64,000 nt of DNA from Endomychus coccineus (taxonomy: Eukaryota > Arthropoda > Insecta > Coleoptera > Endomychidae), in NCBI GenBank assembly GCA_958510875.1, contig OY294070.1, positions 43,848,306 to 43,912,305 on the forward strand. Reading direction: 5' to 3'. Each line of letters opens with the position of its first letter. The first letter of the stretch is position 1. A program made the position numbers and the translations under genes. The notes under the pieces are model-generated. The model did not search any database. It was not told the origin of the DNA and saw only the letters and a list, made by a program, of their open reading frames with translations. Shown here one piece after another: positions 10,406 through 21,060 of this stretch.

Positions 10406-11592
10406 TAGCCGAGAATAAAACAATCAAAGATTATCAAGTTGAGGACTATTTTTGTCAACAATTGTGTAATAAAATACAAAACGGGTTTAGAATTAAAGAA
10501 GGTTTAATTTATTATTTGGCTAGCAAACCTACTGGGAAAGACGATGGACACAGATGTTTTGTTCCAATTGATGGAAGATCAGCAGTAATGAAAACTTTTC
10601 ACGATGATGCAGCTCACATTGGCTGGGATAAATGTATTTCGCGACTTAAAGAAGAATTATATTGGCCACGAATGGGTCAAATATTAAAGAAATACATGAA
10701 AAATTGTACATCGTGCACTGTTAACAAAAGTGATACGGGCAAAAAGAAGGGCCTTTATCAATTAGGCGAGAAGGCTATAGAATCTTTTGATACATGGCAT
10801 GTGGATCATGCGGGACCATTGGTTCAATCTAATAAAATACTCAAATTTTGGTTATTGTTGACGCTTATTCGAAATATTCTATCTTCTGTCCGATACGAAA
10901 TAAAAAAGCAGAATATACTATTATAGCTTTGGGGAAAGTATTTCAAAGAATTGGGAAACCTAAACTAATTGTTGCCGATAGGGCGTTTGTTTCCACAAAA
11001 TTCAAAGATTTTTTGTTAGAAAATGAAGTGGATTTGCATTTAATTGCTTAGAGGAAATGGGCAGGTAGAACGAATGATGAGAACATTGTTTAATTTAATG
11101 AGAAGTGTTTTGAGTGATAAAAAAGAGTCTTCCTGGACTTCAGTAATTCCACAAATTGAAGCTGTTCTGAACGGAACAAAATGTAAAAGTACCGGGGTTA
11201 CACCTAACTTGTTAATGTTTGGAAAAAAGGAACGTTTACCAGCTGAAAGGTTAATGTTGACTGAAGTACCTGAGAGGCAGAGGGGTGATCTGTCTGAGAT
11301 AAAAAAGAAAGTGAATACAGTTTTAGGAAAAGGTAGATAATTTCAAGAAATTCGATTCAACATTAAGAGAAGGCCAACAAAACTGTACCAAACCGGTGAT
11401 AGGGTGGTAGTGGCTAACACTCAAGTTTCTGGTGGAAAATTAAAACCAAGATTTGATGGACTATATGAAATTATTAATTTAATTGATAAGGAGAGATATA
11501 TTTTGAGAAGAGTAAATTCTCGTTTAAATATCACCAAAACGGCAGCTCATGAACAGCTAAGGCTTTGGCCTGAAGGCGGTCAAGATTTTTAA
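10366..11592 (+). pseudogene. Gypsy integrase (fragmented)
   Basis: An N-terminal HHCC zinc domain is visible in 10366-10926: two His around 10600-10618, then CTSC near 10707-10720, with the typical LYWP between them. The core's first Asp lies in TWHVDHAGPL (about 10795-10824). The second lies in LIVADRAFVSTKFKDF (frame of 10848-11051) and the Glu in GNGQVERMMRTL (frame of 11044-11340). Between the last two, a few codons usually present before RGNGQVER are missing and replaced by a stop at 11049-11051. The C-terminal part resumes at 11404-11592 and ends HEQLRLWPEGGQDF, a normal Gypsy ending. Three or more breaks make it inactive. Confidence 0.8.
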
Positions 11593-11760
11593 CCTTAACT
11601 GGTTGCAATACTAAATTTTCGAACCTTAACTGGTTGCAATACTAAATTTTCGAACCTTTACTGGTTGCAATACTACATTTTGGAACCTGAACTGGTTGCA
11701 ATACTAAATTTTCGATCCTTAACTGGTTGCAATACTAAATTTTCGAACCTTAACTGGTTG
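11591..11760 (+). repeat. 31-bp tandem repeat, 5.5 copies
   Basis: The unit AACCTTAACTGGTTGCAATA plus CTAAATTTTCG starts at 11591, 11622, 11653, 11684 and 11715, with a half copy at 11746. Copies 3 and 4 each have a few substitutions. It begins right at the end of the Gypsy integrase frame, where some Gypsy elements carry repeats in the stretch before the 3' LTR. Confidence 0.9.
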
Positions 11761-12587
11761 TGATAACAAATGTTATGTTGAGATTTATTTGTAAAACTTG
11801 ATATGTTTTGATAATGAAATGTTTTGTTTATTTGTTTTATTGAATAGGTATCACTTGTATTGAGAGCTATTTCTAAAGGGGATTGAATGGTGCGATGACG
11901 CATACAAGCAGGATTGCCGTGTTAGCATAAATGCTGGTAATATTGGTTTCACTAACTACTACAACTGGCTGAGGTCATCTCTGGTACCAATCTGTCGGAT
12001 CCAGAGCTATCGGCGATTACGGGGAAGACCCTAACAACTGAAAATCGGCAAGTGAGAACGCGAGGTAGAGCATTAACTTATTATTATTCAACTTGTAAAG
12101 AGCTCTCGTAACAATGCTTGTATATTTCGCAATGATATTCGTTTATAAAATATTGAAAAAACTACTACCAGCATATCTACTCACAGATATTACTTACAAC
12201 CGTGAAATACATGAATATTATACTAGAAGTAGTAATAATTTTCATATAAATTGAATGAATAGCAAAAGAGCAATGAACTGTCTGTTCTTCAAAGGATTCA
12301 AACAATATAATAGTCCTATCAGATGAAATAAAAAACTGTGTTACTCTAAGATTATTTAAAGTAGAACTGAAAATGTTTCTTCGAAATTGATTCATTGATA
12401 ATTTATAGATTTAACATATACTTAGTCTTCCTTCTGTAAATTAGGTTATGCCTATTTGAAATAAAGACTATTATTAATACAAAACATCGTAATAAAATAT
12501 TAAACAGTGTCTTTCTCTATTATTTTCCTAACATACATCCAATTCATTTTTTATCTTTTTACGTTTGTTTATTAGTTTTTGTTTTAA
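11761..12587. other. Unassigned AT-rich sequence
   Basis: No coding region is recognised. The part from 11761 to about 12180 could contain a Gypsy 3' LTR, but with no second copy in the window this cannot be shown. AATAAAG lies at about 12461. Confidence 0.4.
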
Positions 12588-13380
12588 ATGTCGTTGTGTA
12601 CAATAATACACAATCCTCGAGCTGTAGCATTGTCGTGTAGTAAGTGCGCCAAAACAATCAATCGGTATGATGATTATTTAACGTGCAATGGGACATGTGG
12701 AAAACATTATCATAGTGCATGTGTAAATTTAACAATTGAAAAACTTGAAATGCTGAAAAAATCTGGAAAAATCAAATCCAGGGTATATAAACAATGCTAT
12801 TATAAGTTCAATAAATAGCCTTTTAGTTCCTCTTATTGCAGAACTAAAAAACGAAATACTGGAGTTAAAAAAAAGGAGAATATTAAATTAAGAAATGAAT
12901 TAACAAATGTTGATACAAATAAAATCGAAACACGAGGAAAAGTAGAAAAGCAAAATGAAGAGAAAACAAACAAACAGAATAATCCTAAGGTTAAACGGAA
13001 CGATGCAAAAACGCCACTATATAGTGATATAATCAGGAAGAAATCAGTAGATACTGAAGCAAAAAGACACGAAAGCAAATGAGGGTGAAAATTCTGATAT
13101 AAATACAGATCCTAAACTTGATACTCGTTCTCAAGATGGAGATTTCATTAGACCTACTACCCGAAGGAAGAGAAACACAATAATAGGGGCAGGTTTAGAT
13201 GAAAAGATGTATATAAAAGGTATAATAAATTATGTTCATATAGATGTTTGCAAACTCTAAGCCACACTTTCAAAAGGAGACGTCTTAAAATATTTACAGG
13301 ACAATAGCTTCAATAATGTAAAATGTGACAAGCTCATTTCAAAATATCCAGAAGAATATTCTTCTGGAAGCCTTGAAATC
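12588..13380 (+). pseudogene. Non-LTR ORF1 with PHD-like zinc finger
   Basis: Residues 17-60 of the frame at 12588-12818 hold a C4HC3-like pattern (CSKC, CNGTC, HYHSAC), with the last pair apparently degenerate (VYKQCYYK). After a stop and frame changes, a Lys/Glu-rich coiled-coil-like stretch runs from about 12835 to 13080. A third part (about 13150-13380) contains TTRRKRNTIIGAG and a late KLISKYPEEYSSGS, which resembles the RNA-binding segment of ORF1 in this class. ORF1 proteins bind element RNA. At least three breaks are present. Confidence 0.65.
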
Positions 13381-13435
13381 CCCTAATTTATGACCTAGGG
13401 GCACAGGCCTGAATCCGTTTTTACGTTATCTAGAG

Positions 13436-14190
13436 AAGATACCACCCAAACTATAGTTCCGTATAAATATACCCTAATTTACCAAAATATTCAGTCTATA
13501 GGAAACAGTCTGCTTAGGTTAGAAAGCTTTGTAAACAATACTGCGACACAGTTAATAGCATCAACAGAACATTGGAAAAGCGCTGAACAGTTAACAGCAT
13601 ACGTCATTCCTACTTTCATATTGGTTTCATACTTTTGCAGAACTACACACCAACACGGAGGAACGGCACTGTATTGTCATACATCGATCAAATCTAAAGA
13701 GAGGACTGATTTCTCGTCATTTAGCATACCGTTTATCATCGAATGCGCAGCTATGGAAATTATTCTCGATAATAAGAAAGTGACCGTGTTATCTATATAC
13801 AGACCACCGTCTAGCTGCATAGAAGTTTTTCTAGAAGTTATGGATAAAATATTTGAGATACTGATAAGACTAAAAGAATTATATATTATAGCAGGCGACT
13901 TCAATATTGATTTACTAGGATCTGATAATATCAAACATATGTTTCCAACGTTTTTGTTAAGTTATGGTGCGATAATGACCGTAAATGAATATACACGAAT
14001 AACAGCTACATCGAAGACATGTATAGATAACATCTTCACAAATATGACAGATTCCAAAACATTGATAATGGAGTCGCACATTTCAGATCATACCGCGCAA
14101 GTATTTAGTTTCAACATTAAAGGGAAACAATTGAATAGCGTCAAATATATATGTTCACTGAACTATCAGAACATTTTTAATTTAAGATGA
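13436..14190 (+). pseudogene. Non-LTR endonuclease (EEP family) domain
   Basis: The frame 13621-14190 (189 codons) plus in-frame upstream sequence from about 13436 (LIYQNIQSIGN, then STEHW) gives an exonuclease-endonuclease-phosphatase fold. Diagnostic residues are VLSIYRPPSS, the catalytic AGDFNIDLLG (about 13890-13920), CIDNIFTN and the final SDHTAQ near 14085. The enzyme would nick target DNA for reverse transcription. The first Glu motif is weakly kept (ASTEHW). The domain is nearly complete but the polymerase that should follow is missing. Confidence 0.75.
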
Positions 14191-14223
14191 TATAAATCAA
14201 CAATGGCGTGTGTCTGTGGATTT

Positions 14224-14682
14224 ACAGGGTGTCCCAGGTTTAGGTAGCAGAACTTCAACAGTCGATAGAAAATTTGATTCTGACAAAAAAGATCTCATCA
14301 ACATATATGCACAGACGCTTAGTTTTTGAGATACAGGGCGTTGAAATTGAAAAAAAAATTCGTTTTTTGCAAATATCTCCGGAACTGTTTATCGTACAGA
14401 GAACAGCTTTTGCAAACATTTTTTACTCATAATAAGCTATGTTCTGTGTGAAACAATTTTTTTTTGTAGTCATGATTGGTGAAGATTTTGGAGGGGGAGT
14501 GGGTTTTGAGACAACCATTTGAACCGCCAATGTTTTCTACACAAAAAAGGTACCCTTGATCATATAAGCTCTAAAGTTGACCGTTTCCGAGAAAAATCAA
14601 CTTTTATGTTGAAAAACATGGTCAATTCTTACTAATTAAATAAAATTTATTCAAACATTAGAACAAGTAACAAAACCAAAAC
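14224..14682 (+). repeat. ACAGGGTGTCCCA repeat, copy 1 (plus)
   Basis: Starts ACAGGGTGTCCCAGGTTTAG and ends around AACAAGTAACAAAACC. It shares its whole length with copy 3 and most of it with the inverted copy 2. Repeats with this start are abundant in insect genomes; I cannot assign the superfamily. It truncates the preceding CR1-like element. Confidence 0.8.
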
Positions 14683-14683
14683 A

Positions 14684-15119
14684 TTGACCATGTTTTTCAA
14701 CATAAAAGTTGATTTTTCTCGAAAACGGTCAACTTTAGAGCTTATGACCAAGTACTTTTTTTGTGTAGAAAACATTGGCGGTTCAAATGGTTGTCTCAAA
14801 ACCGTACTTTTTCCAGTGGCGTAGAAGTTGGGGAGAAAAACACCCACTACCCCTTCAAAATCTTCACCAATCATAACTAAAAAAAAAAATTATTATAGCA
14901 CAGAACAAAGCTTACTATGAGTAGAAAATGTTTTCTGTACGATAAACGGTTTCGGAGATATTTGCGAAAAAACGAAATCTTCTTTTCAATTTCAATACCC
15001 TGTATCTCAAAAACTAAGCGTCTGTGCACATATGTTGATAGGATAGGAACTTTTTTTCTCAAAATCAAATTTTCTATCGACTGTTGAAGTTCTGCTACTA
15101 AAACCTGGGACACCCTGTA
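14684..15119 (-). repeat. ACAGGGTGTCCCA repeat, copy 2 (inverted)
   Basis: Reverse complement of copy 1 from its CATGGTCAAT region back to the ACAGGGTGTCCCA start, which lies at 15107-15119 on the minus strand. The 3' tail of the unit (about 45 bp) is missing. Copies 1 and 2 together form an imperfect palindrome of about 0.9 kb. Confidence 0.8.
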
Positions 15120-15120
15120 T

Positions 15121-15611
15121 ACAGGGTGTCTCAGATTTTAATCGGGAAAATTTAATAGACGATAGAAAATTTGATTTTGAGAAAAAAATTCCTGATAACA
15201 TATGTGCACAGACGCATAGTTTTTGAGATACAGGGTGTTGAAATTGATAAAAAAATTTCGTTTTTTGCGAATATCTCCGGAACCGTTTATCGTACAGAAA
15301 ACAACTTTTGCAAGCATTTTCTACTCATAGTAAGCTATGTTCTGTGTGATGAAAAATTTTTTTTAGTCATAATTGGTGAAGATTTTGGAGGGTTGGTTGA
15401 TGTTTTTCCCCCCAACTTCTACGCCACTGGAAAAAGTACGTTTTTGAGACAACCATTTGAACCGCCAATGTCTTCTACATAAAAAAGGTACTCGGTCATA
15501 AGCTCTGAAGTTGACCGTTTTCGAGAAAAATCAACTTTTATGTAGAAAAACATGGTCAATTCTTACTAATTAAACAAAATTTATTCAAATGTTAGAACAA
15601 GTAACAAAACC
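15121..15611 (+). repeat. ACAGGGTGTCTCA repeat, copy 3 (plus)
   Basis: Direct copy beginning ACAGGGTGTCTCAGATTTTA immediately after the end of copy 2, so the boundary reads CACCCTGTATACAGGGTG. It ends with the AACAAGTAACAAAACC tail at about 15611. It differs from copy 1 by scattered substitutions. Confidence 0.8.
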
Positions 15612-15917
15612 TGATCGGTGATACAGCGAAACGTATCGATAGTCAGTACCTGAAGTTTACCAAATAATTTGAGTTAATATCGAAAATAAATAGAAAGGAA
15701 ACCTTCCTAGTGCCTCATAAACAAGTGTTCTAAGTATCATCCAACTGTGAGTACCAAAATCATCCTTGATTCCAAGTTATACTAACAATCCTAACCAAAT
15801 ATCAATAGAGAATACTAACAAAACACGGCGGGAAATCCCTCTTATCATACAGTTGATGTACGGAGGCAGGACCGTCTCCGGGACATTTCTAATGAAATTG
15901 AAACGGATACAAACGAC
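15612..15917 (+). other. Possible 5' leader of the next non-LTR element
   Basis: No gene is recognised. The frame of the following ORF1 is open upstream of its first ATG back to a TAA at about 15817, so the leader or a non-ATG-started N-terminus may lie here. Confidence 0.35.
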
Positions 15918-17235
15918 ATGATAAGACATCAAAGGGAGTCTCCTGACTACAGGAACCCTCCAAGTGTTCCATCCACCAACGAAACTAATGAAATACCCAC
16001 CGTAAATTCACAAAATAAAACATATTCAGCAGCACTTACCCAACATCAATTCCCGTCCAGAGAGCAAGCAATAATTTTCACTGCCATTGAAGGAATCAAA
16101 TTACAAGAATATATTTTTGGATTAGGAACGATTATACACCCAAGAAATATTATCTTTTCCTCGAGAATATCTAATAATAGAATATGTATATACCTATCCA
16201 TAACAATAAATAACCAACACATCCAAGCTCGACGCCTAATTACTCCTGCAGTACGATTGGTTCTATCAAATATTTGCCCTTCGATTCCACATCACATAAT
16301 AGAAATTGAACTGAAGAAATTAGGCCTAAACATTGTATCGCCAACGTCATTCTTGAGGATAGGAGTAACCGATCCCGAATACAACCACATCATGAGTTTT
16401 CGTCGTCAGGTATACATTAGTCCTACTGATGTGACAATTCCAGAATCCCTTCCCATTTCCTATGTAAACATATCCTACCGCATTTACGTCTCACAAGATA
16501 ACATGACATGTTTCAACTGCAAACAATCTGGCCATCTAGCATCTCAATGTAGAAGCACAACTCCTCAACCCCCATCAGACGAAGCTACAATTCCGAATAC
16601 CCCAGCACAAGAAGAGAGTCCGGACAACACTCACAAAATACACCGAACATAGAAATGTCTTCACAAGTATTACCACAACTTTCGCTGAAAGAAAATAACC
16701 AAACACTTGAAGTAATCCAAAATACAGATACCTCGAAAGCTACCACATCAGCAACAGAACCAATAGACAGAAAACAACCTACATCGAAAAGAAGCTTAGC
16801 AGAAATCCTCACAACTCCAGTTGAAAGTAAACCGGACCAAGAAAAAACAGTAGATAATATATTCACCAAACCTGATAACAAAAAACTTAAAAAATCCAAA
16901 CATGTAACAACCCTTGAAAAATCTCTAACACCAATACAGAATATGATAACTCCCACGAAGGAGTTTATCGAATCGCACTCTCCACCATCCGTCTTAAATT
17001 ATCAACAAATTACAGACTTATATTCACTATTGGATCACACGAACCAGAACAAATAGCATTGGGTTACACCAAAGAACTAATCCCTCTTTGTAATATACTT
17101 GAGAAAATATATCCTTACCTTACAGAAAGAAGCATAAAAACACGATGTACCAAGCTCCGCAAAAGAATCCTGAAGTATGTTGACAGTACCTTAACAGAGG
17201 AAGAGAGCGATTCATCACTAGATATCACATATTAA
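15918..17235 (+). pseudogene. Non-LTR retrotransposon ORF1 (Gag-like), one frameshift
   Basis: The main frame (15918-16652) has a central domain ending in one clear CCHC knuckle, CFNCKQSGHLASQC (about residues 199-212). It is preceded by the usual aromatic RRQVYIS-type strand. A stop at 16650-16652 is followed at 16655 by another frame (Ser/Thr/Lys-rich) to 17056. A frame change at about 17030 leads into a C-terminal helix (LCNILEKIYPYLTERS) ending at 17235. ORF1 binds element RNA. The layout, with a Gag-like knuckle and then an endonuclease ORF about 50 bp later, fits Jockey/I-type elements. Confidence 0.7.
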
Positions 17236-17285
17236 CAAATTATACATTTAACATTTATTTTTCTTTATTTTTTTTTTCTTTCTCA

Positions 17286-18198
17286 ATGGCTCCCAAAACA
17301 ATTCTTCAATGGAATATCAACGGTTACTTCTGTCACTTAGAAATGCTACAAGTCCTCATCTCAGAACATAATCCAGAAATAATATGTTTACAGGAAACCA
17401 ATTTCAAGAACGACAAAGAACACAAACAAAAAAAACTACAATAGTTTTTTCCACAACAGAAACTTCCACGAAAGGGCCAGTGGTGGCGTAGCTATATACA
17501 CATTACTAGAAATCGATACAGAACCATTGCCACTCAATACAACTCTGGAAGCAGTAGCTATCAAAATTATTCGAGCCCACCACACCCTAAATATATGCAA
17601 CGTTTATGTTCTTCCAAACAGAGACGTCACTCAAGTTGAACTAAACAACCTGATAGAACAAATACTATCACCTAGAATATTAGTCGGGGATTTCAATGGA
17701 CACAATTTCATTTGGGGAAGTAAAAACTCAAACCGCAGAGGTCGAACGATAGCTGATACTATACAACATTTTGATCTATCAGTATTGAATAATGGAGATA
17801 ACACAAGATTCAACAGCTTCAACGGTATTTCTACAGCCATCGACTTGAGTATATGTGACCCAACACTCCTGACCACAACATCTTGGGAAGTACTACCATT
17901 CTTATACGGGAGCGATCATTTTCCTATCAAAATCACTATCGACGAAAATGAAACAACAACGTCAACACCGTTTTATAGATGGAATTTAAAAAACGTAAAC
18001 TGGAACTCATTCACATCATATATTGAAGCCAAAATAGAAACCTACAACGAAATAGGTGACGACGTAGAACAGAAACTAAATCATTTCACCAACGTGATAC
18101 TAGAAGCAGCAGAAAAAACTATAGGAAAGACTAAACACCTTACAAAACATCCTCTGTCCCATGATGGAATAACGAATGCCGCGAGGCTTTATCTTTAA
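17286..18198 (+). pseudogene. Non-LTR endonuclease domain (Jockey/I-like), RT missing
   Basis: Starts at the ATG at 17286 with ILQWNINGY and ICLQETNF (first catalytic Glu), breaks at about 17440, and resumes as a 223-codon frame (17527-18198). Later motifs are LVGDFNGHNFIWGS (about 17685-17725), IDLSICDP and GSDHFPI. The EEP endonuclease nicks target DNA. A C-terminal linker runs to a stop at 18196-18198, after which the expected reverse transcriptase is absent and unrelated sequence begins. The element therefore ends prematurely at its 3' side, which is unusual because non-LTR copies are normally truncated at the 5' side; a later deletion or recombination is likely. Confidence 0.75.
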
Positions 18199-19424
18199 TA
18201 TTTCATTCACAATCAGGCTTACTCTGATTTATACAAAACTTTGATTGTTTCCTGCTCTTACAACGGGCACCAAGATCTCTTGATTATAGATATTGTAATT
18301 TCATTCAATCATTTATTCAATTGACAAAATCACTTGATTCCATTTTCTGAATACACGTGGGATTATTATATCGTATATTTTTTTTGCTTTGAACTCCTCG
18401 TAACACGAACAACGTAGCGTTATCCAAATCGAAAAGGTACGAAACATATAGAGCGTGGACTAGAACTAACCACTCCATATCTATAATTCCACGAGCCTTG
18501 TTTCCAATACCTTCGATTATAGAGTAAACGTGGGACTTATTAAACTATCCCGTAATCGTAATAAAGAGGCCTTATAATACGAAATCCACCCGCGTGGTTC
18601 TAGGAATCACTGAACCATAACTCATATCTGATTTTCAAACTCAATTCATTTTTTATGACCTTGTTTAAATTCATTTCGTTATAATTGTAGTAAATTCCGA
18701 GTAATTGTCACATATTAATCTAATTCGTAATTGTAATCATAATTTATCTTGGCTTCACCTATTTAACATTTATCCAGCTCAACTCAGCTATTCTCAGCGT
18801 CAATACTGAGTCATTGCAAATATCAAATTTTACTTCTCTTGTGGACATCCTACTCGTGTATTTTCTTTCTTTTTCGATAGGAGGATATTGGATCCAATAC
18901 ACTACTAGAGACCTCGCGGAGCCACCATCAGGACCACAGGAGAGACACAGGGGAGTAATTTCATTATCTCTGTTGCAACTTCCATTACCATGATGAATTA
19001 GATGCTGCTCGTAATCGCTGAGTCAAAGTAGATTGATTATCTTCATTTATAATTGTTTCAATTTTATATCGGTGCTCCGAAAGGGCATGTGAGTTTGTAA
19101 AACGATTTTGCTATTGTTCATCAATATTTGAATATATTTGTTATTGTTTTTATATGCTTTGTTTCTTTTCCTTTTTACTTACTACCAATTCGATGATGCT
19201 TATTTCTTCATTTATTACAGCCTGAAATTCACCTTTTTTTTACTCGTGGTGACGCCCAGGGCTTGTTGTTTAAAAAGTAATAGGGCAAATATCATCATTG
19301 TTAACGGGAAGGGCCGAACAACCACAAATTTGAGCTAGTTTGGGAAATATCAGTAACTTGGGTGAATTCATCTTTTTGATTAATTTAGTTACTTCTTACC
19401 CTCGTTTCAGTACAGTTTTAAGGT
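18199..19424. other. Unassigned sequence before the polymerase B pseudogene
   Basis: No domain is recognised. A GC-richer patch at 18890-18955 and a short Phe/Leu/Tyr-rich frame at 19138-19338 (hydrophobic N-terminus) are the only notable parts. TCGTTTCAG at about 19400-19410 resembles a splice acceptor just ahead of polymerase coding sequence. Confidence 0.35.
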
Positions 19425-20150
19425 ATGAGGGTATCCAATTTTCCAATTGCTTTGGGAGATATTTCAAAACTTGAATCATTGAATAATTTGTCAATGAATA
19501 TTTTTATTATACAAAATAAAAAGGAAGTTTTACCCTTGACACTAAGTAGAACTGAATTTTCTTCAACTATTAATTTGCTTATGATAGCTGACAATGTAAA
19601 TAAAGATACGATTTATCATTTCACTTATATAAAAAATATATCTACATTATTAAATGATCAAATAGGAAATAAAAGGAATAAGAAGTACTATTGTCAGAAA
19701 TGCTTAAATCATTTTATAATTCAAGAAAATCTGGACAAACATTCTGACGAATGTGAAAATGTTAACACCTCAAAAATTAGACTTCCAAAAGAGAGCGACA
19801 AAGAATTATCTTTTAAAAAATTTTCCTATAAAACTGAGGTTCCTTTTGTAATATATGCAGATTTGGGAAGTATCTTGATGAATCATAATGCTATTTCCAA
19901 TACCAGAAAATACCAAAAACACGAACTTTTCAGTATCGCTTATTGTTTGAAATGTTCCTATGATGACTCATTGTCTACATTTTCTTCTTATACCGGTCAA
20001 GATTGTCAAATCTGGTTTGTGAAACAACTCAAAAATATTGCTTTTGAACTGAAGGAAATATTTTCAAATGTTGAACCTATAAAAATGTCTTCACATGAGA
20101 CATATACTTATGCTTCTTCGGTAACTTGTCACATTTGTGAGAAACCAGTT
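19425..20150 (+). pseudogene. DNA polymerase B, unique N-terminal part
   Basis: An open stretch that runs in frame into the first repeat unit (frame open to 20468). It carries NFPIALGDISKLESLNNLS, the zinc-ribbon-like CQKC...H...C (about 19690-19750), the PFVIYADLGS Exo I region, and CHIC (about 20131). Just upstream, in another frame, RYEGIQFSN appears to be the preceding part of the same protein, so a one- or two-base change near 19438 has broken it. Only one copy exists in the window. Confidence 0.8.
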
Positions 20151-21060
20151 TTATCTTGTGCAGAAAAGGCTAGAGACCACTGTCATTTTACTGGGAAATA
20201 TCGAGGTCCTTCACATCCAAATTGTAATTCACAATTCAAAAATGTAAACACAATTCCTGTAATTTCCCATAACCTCAGTGTATATGATAATCACTTTATT
20301 ACTCAACCCCTCAGTACGAAAATTAAAGGGAAATTTGTCTCCTACCTGTTAATAAGGAGAAATATATTTCCTTTACAAAGTATGTTGAAGAATCCAATAT
20401 ATGTTCTAGGTTTCTTGATTCTTTTCGATTCATGCCGAGCAGTTTGGAAAAGTTGTCGTCTTATTTGAAAGACGAACAAAAAATTATTACAAAAAATATT
20501 TCAATGAAATTCCAACAATACATATATGAATGAGTATAATTCCGAAGAAGAATCATCTTATGCAATGTATTTTGATGTTTACAATCTTTATGATGCAGCA
20601 ATGTGTTATCCTCTTCCAACAGAGGATTTCAGATGGGTAGCAGTTAATAATATTTCTGCAGAAAACATTCTCAATATAAGCGATACTAGTGAATTTGGTT
20701 ATATTTTGGAAGTAGATCCTCATTATCCTAAAAGTTTGTTGAATTATCACAAAGATTTACCTCTTTGTTCTCAACATTTAGTTCCACCCGTAGCTATTCT
20801 GGAAATACCAAAATTGTCAACTACCCCATATGACAAAGAAAAGTATGTGATTCATTATAAAAATTTATGTTCATTTAAGTTCTCAAATTGGGTTTGAAAC
20901 TACAGAAAGTTCATCGTTGTTTGAAATTTGAACAATCACAATGGTTGAAGAAATATATAGATCTCAATACCAATTCAAGGAAACAAAGCTCAAATGATTT
21001 TGAAAAGAATTTTTATAATTTGATGAATAATGCTCCTATGGAAAAACTATAGAAAATGTT
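20151..21060 (+). repeat. Array unit 1 (edge unit with private deletion)
   Basis: Joined directly to the unique N-terminal polymerase sequence. It lacks about 277 bp found in full units; the deletion joins ATTTCAATGAAAT to TCCAACAATA at about 20512. It keeps residues such as ILEVD and VIHYKNL that internal units have mostly lost. Confidence 0.9.

Larger units (their letters stand above)
5166..11592 (+). mobile_element. Gypsy (Ty3-type) LTR retrotransposon internal region, decayed and interrupted
   Basis: Order of domains on the plus strand is gag with zinc knuckles, aspartic protease, reverse transcriptase, RNase H, integrase, which is the Ty3/Gypsy order. The copy is split by a separate DNA element at 6484-9227. 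Excising that insert (and one target copy) rejoins the RT frame. I count at least eight frameshifts or stops. No matching pair of LTRs was found: the 5' side runs directly into minus-strand Polinton sequence at about 5165, so the 5' LTR is missing or was never included. A 3' LTR might lie in 11761-12180 but cannot be supported without its partner. No env-like ORF was seen. Confidence 0.85.
12588..14223 (+). mobile_element. CR1-like non-LTR retrotransposon, 5' part (ORF1 and endonuclease only)
   Basis: The segment carries an ORF1 with a PHD-like zinc finger and coiled coil, then an apurinic-endonuclease-type domain, in the order expected for CR1/L2-like non-LTR elements. The reverse transcriptase is absent. 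Coding similarity stops at about 14223, where the first ACAGGGTGTCCC repeat begins, so the 3' part was lost or displaced there. Both reading frames are broken. Confidence 0.7.

Noticed and set aside
11761..12180. Gypsy 3' LTR
   Set aside because: Position is right but no 5' LTR copy exists in the window to confirm its limits.
16585..16956. 123-codon minus-strand frame with hydrophobic N-terminal stretch
   Set aside because: It is antisense to the Ser/Thr/Lys-rich part of a non-LTR ORF1, which naturally gives a hydrophobic reverse frame.
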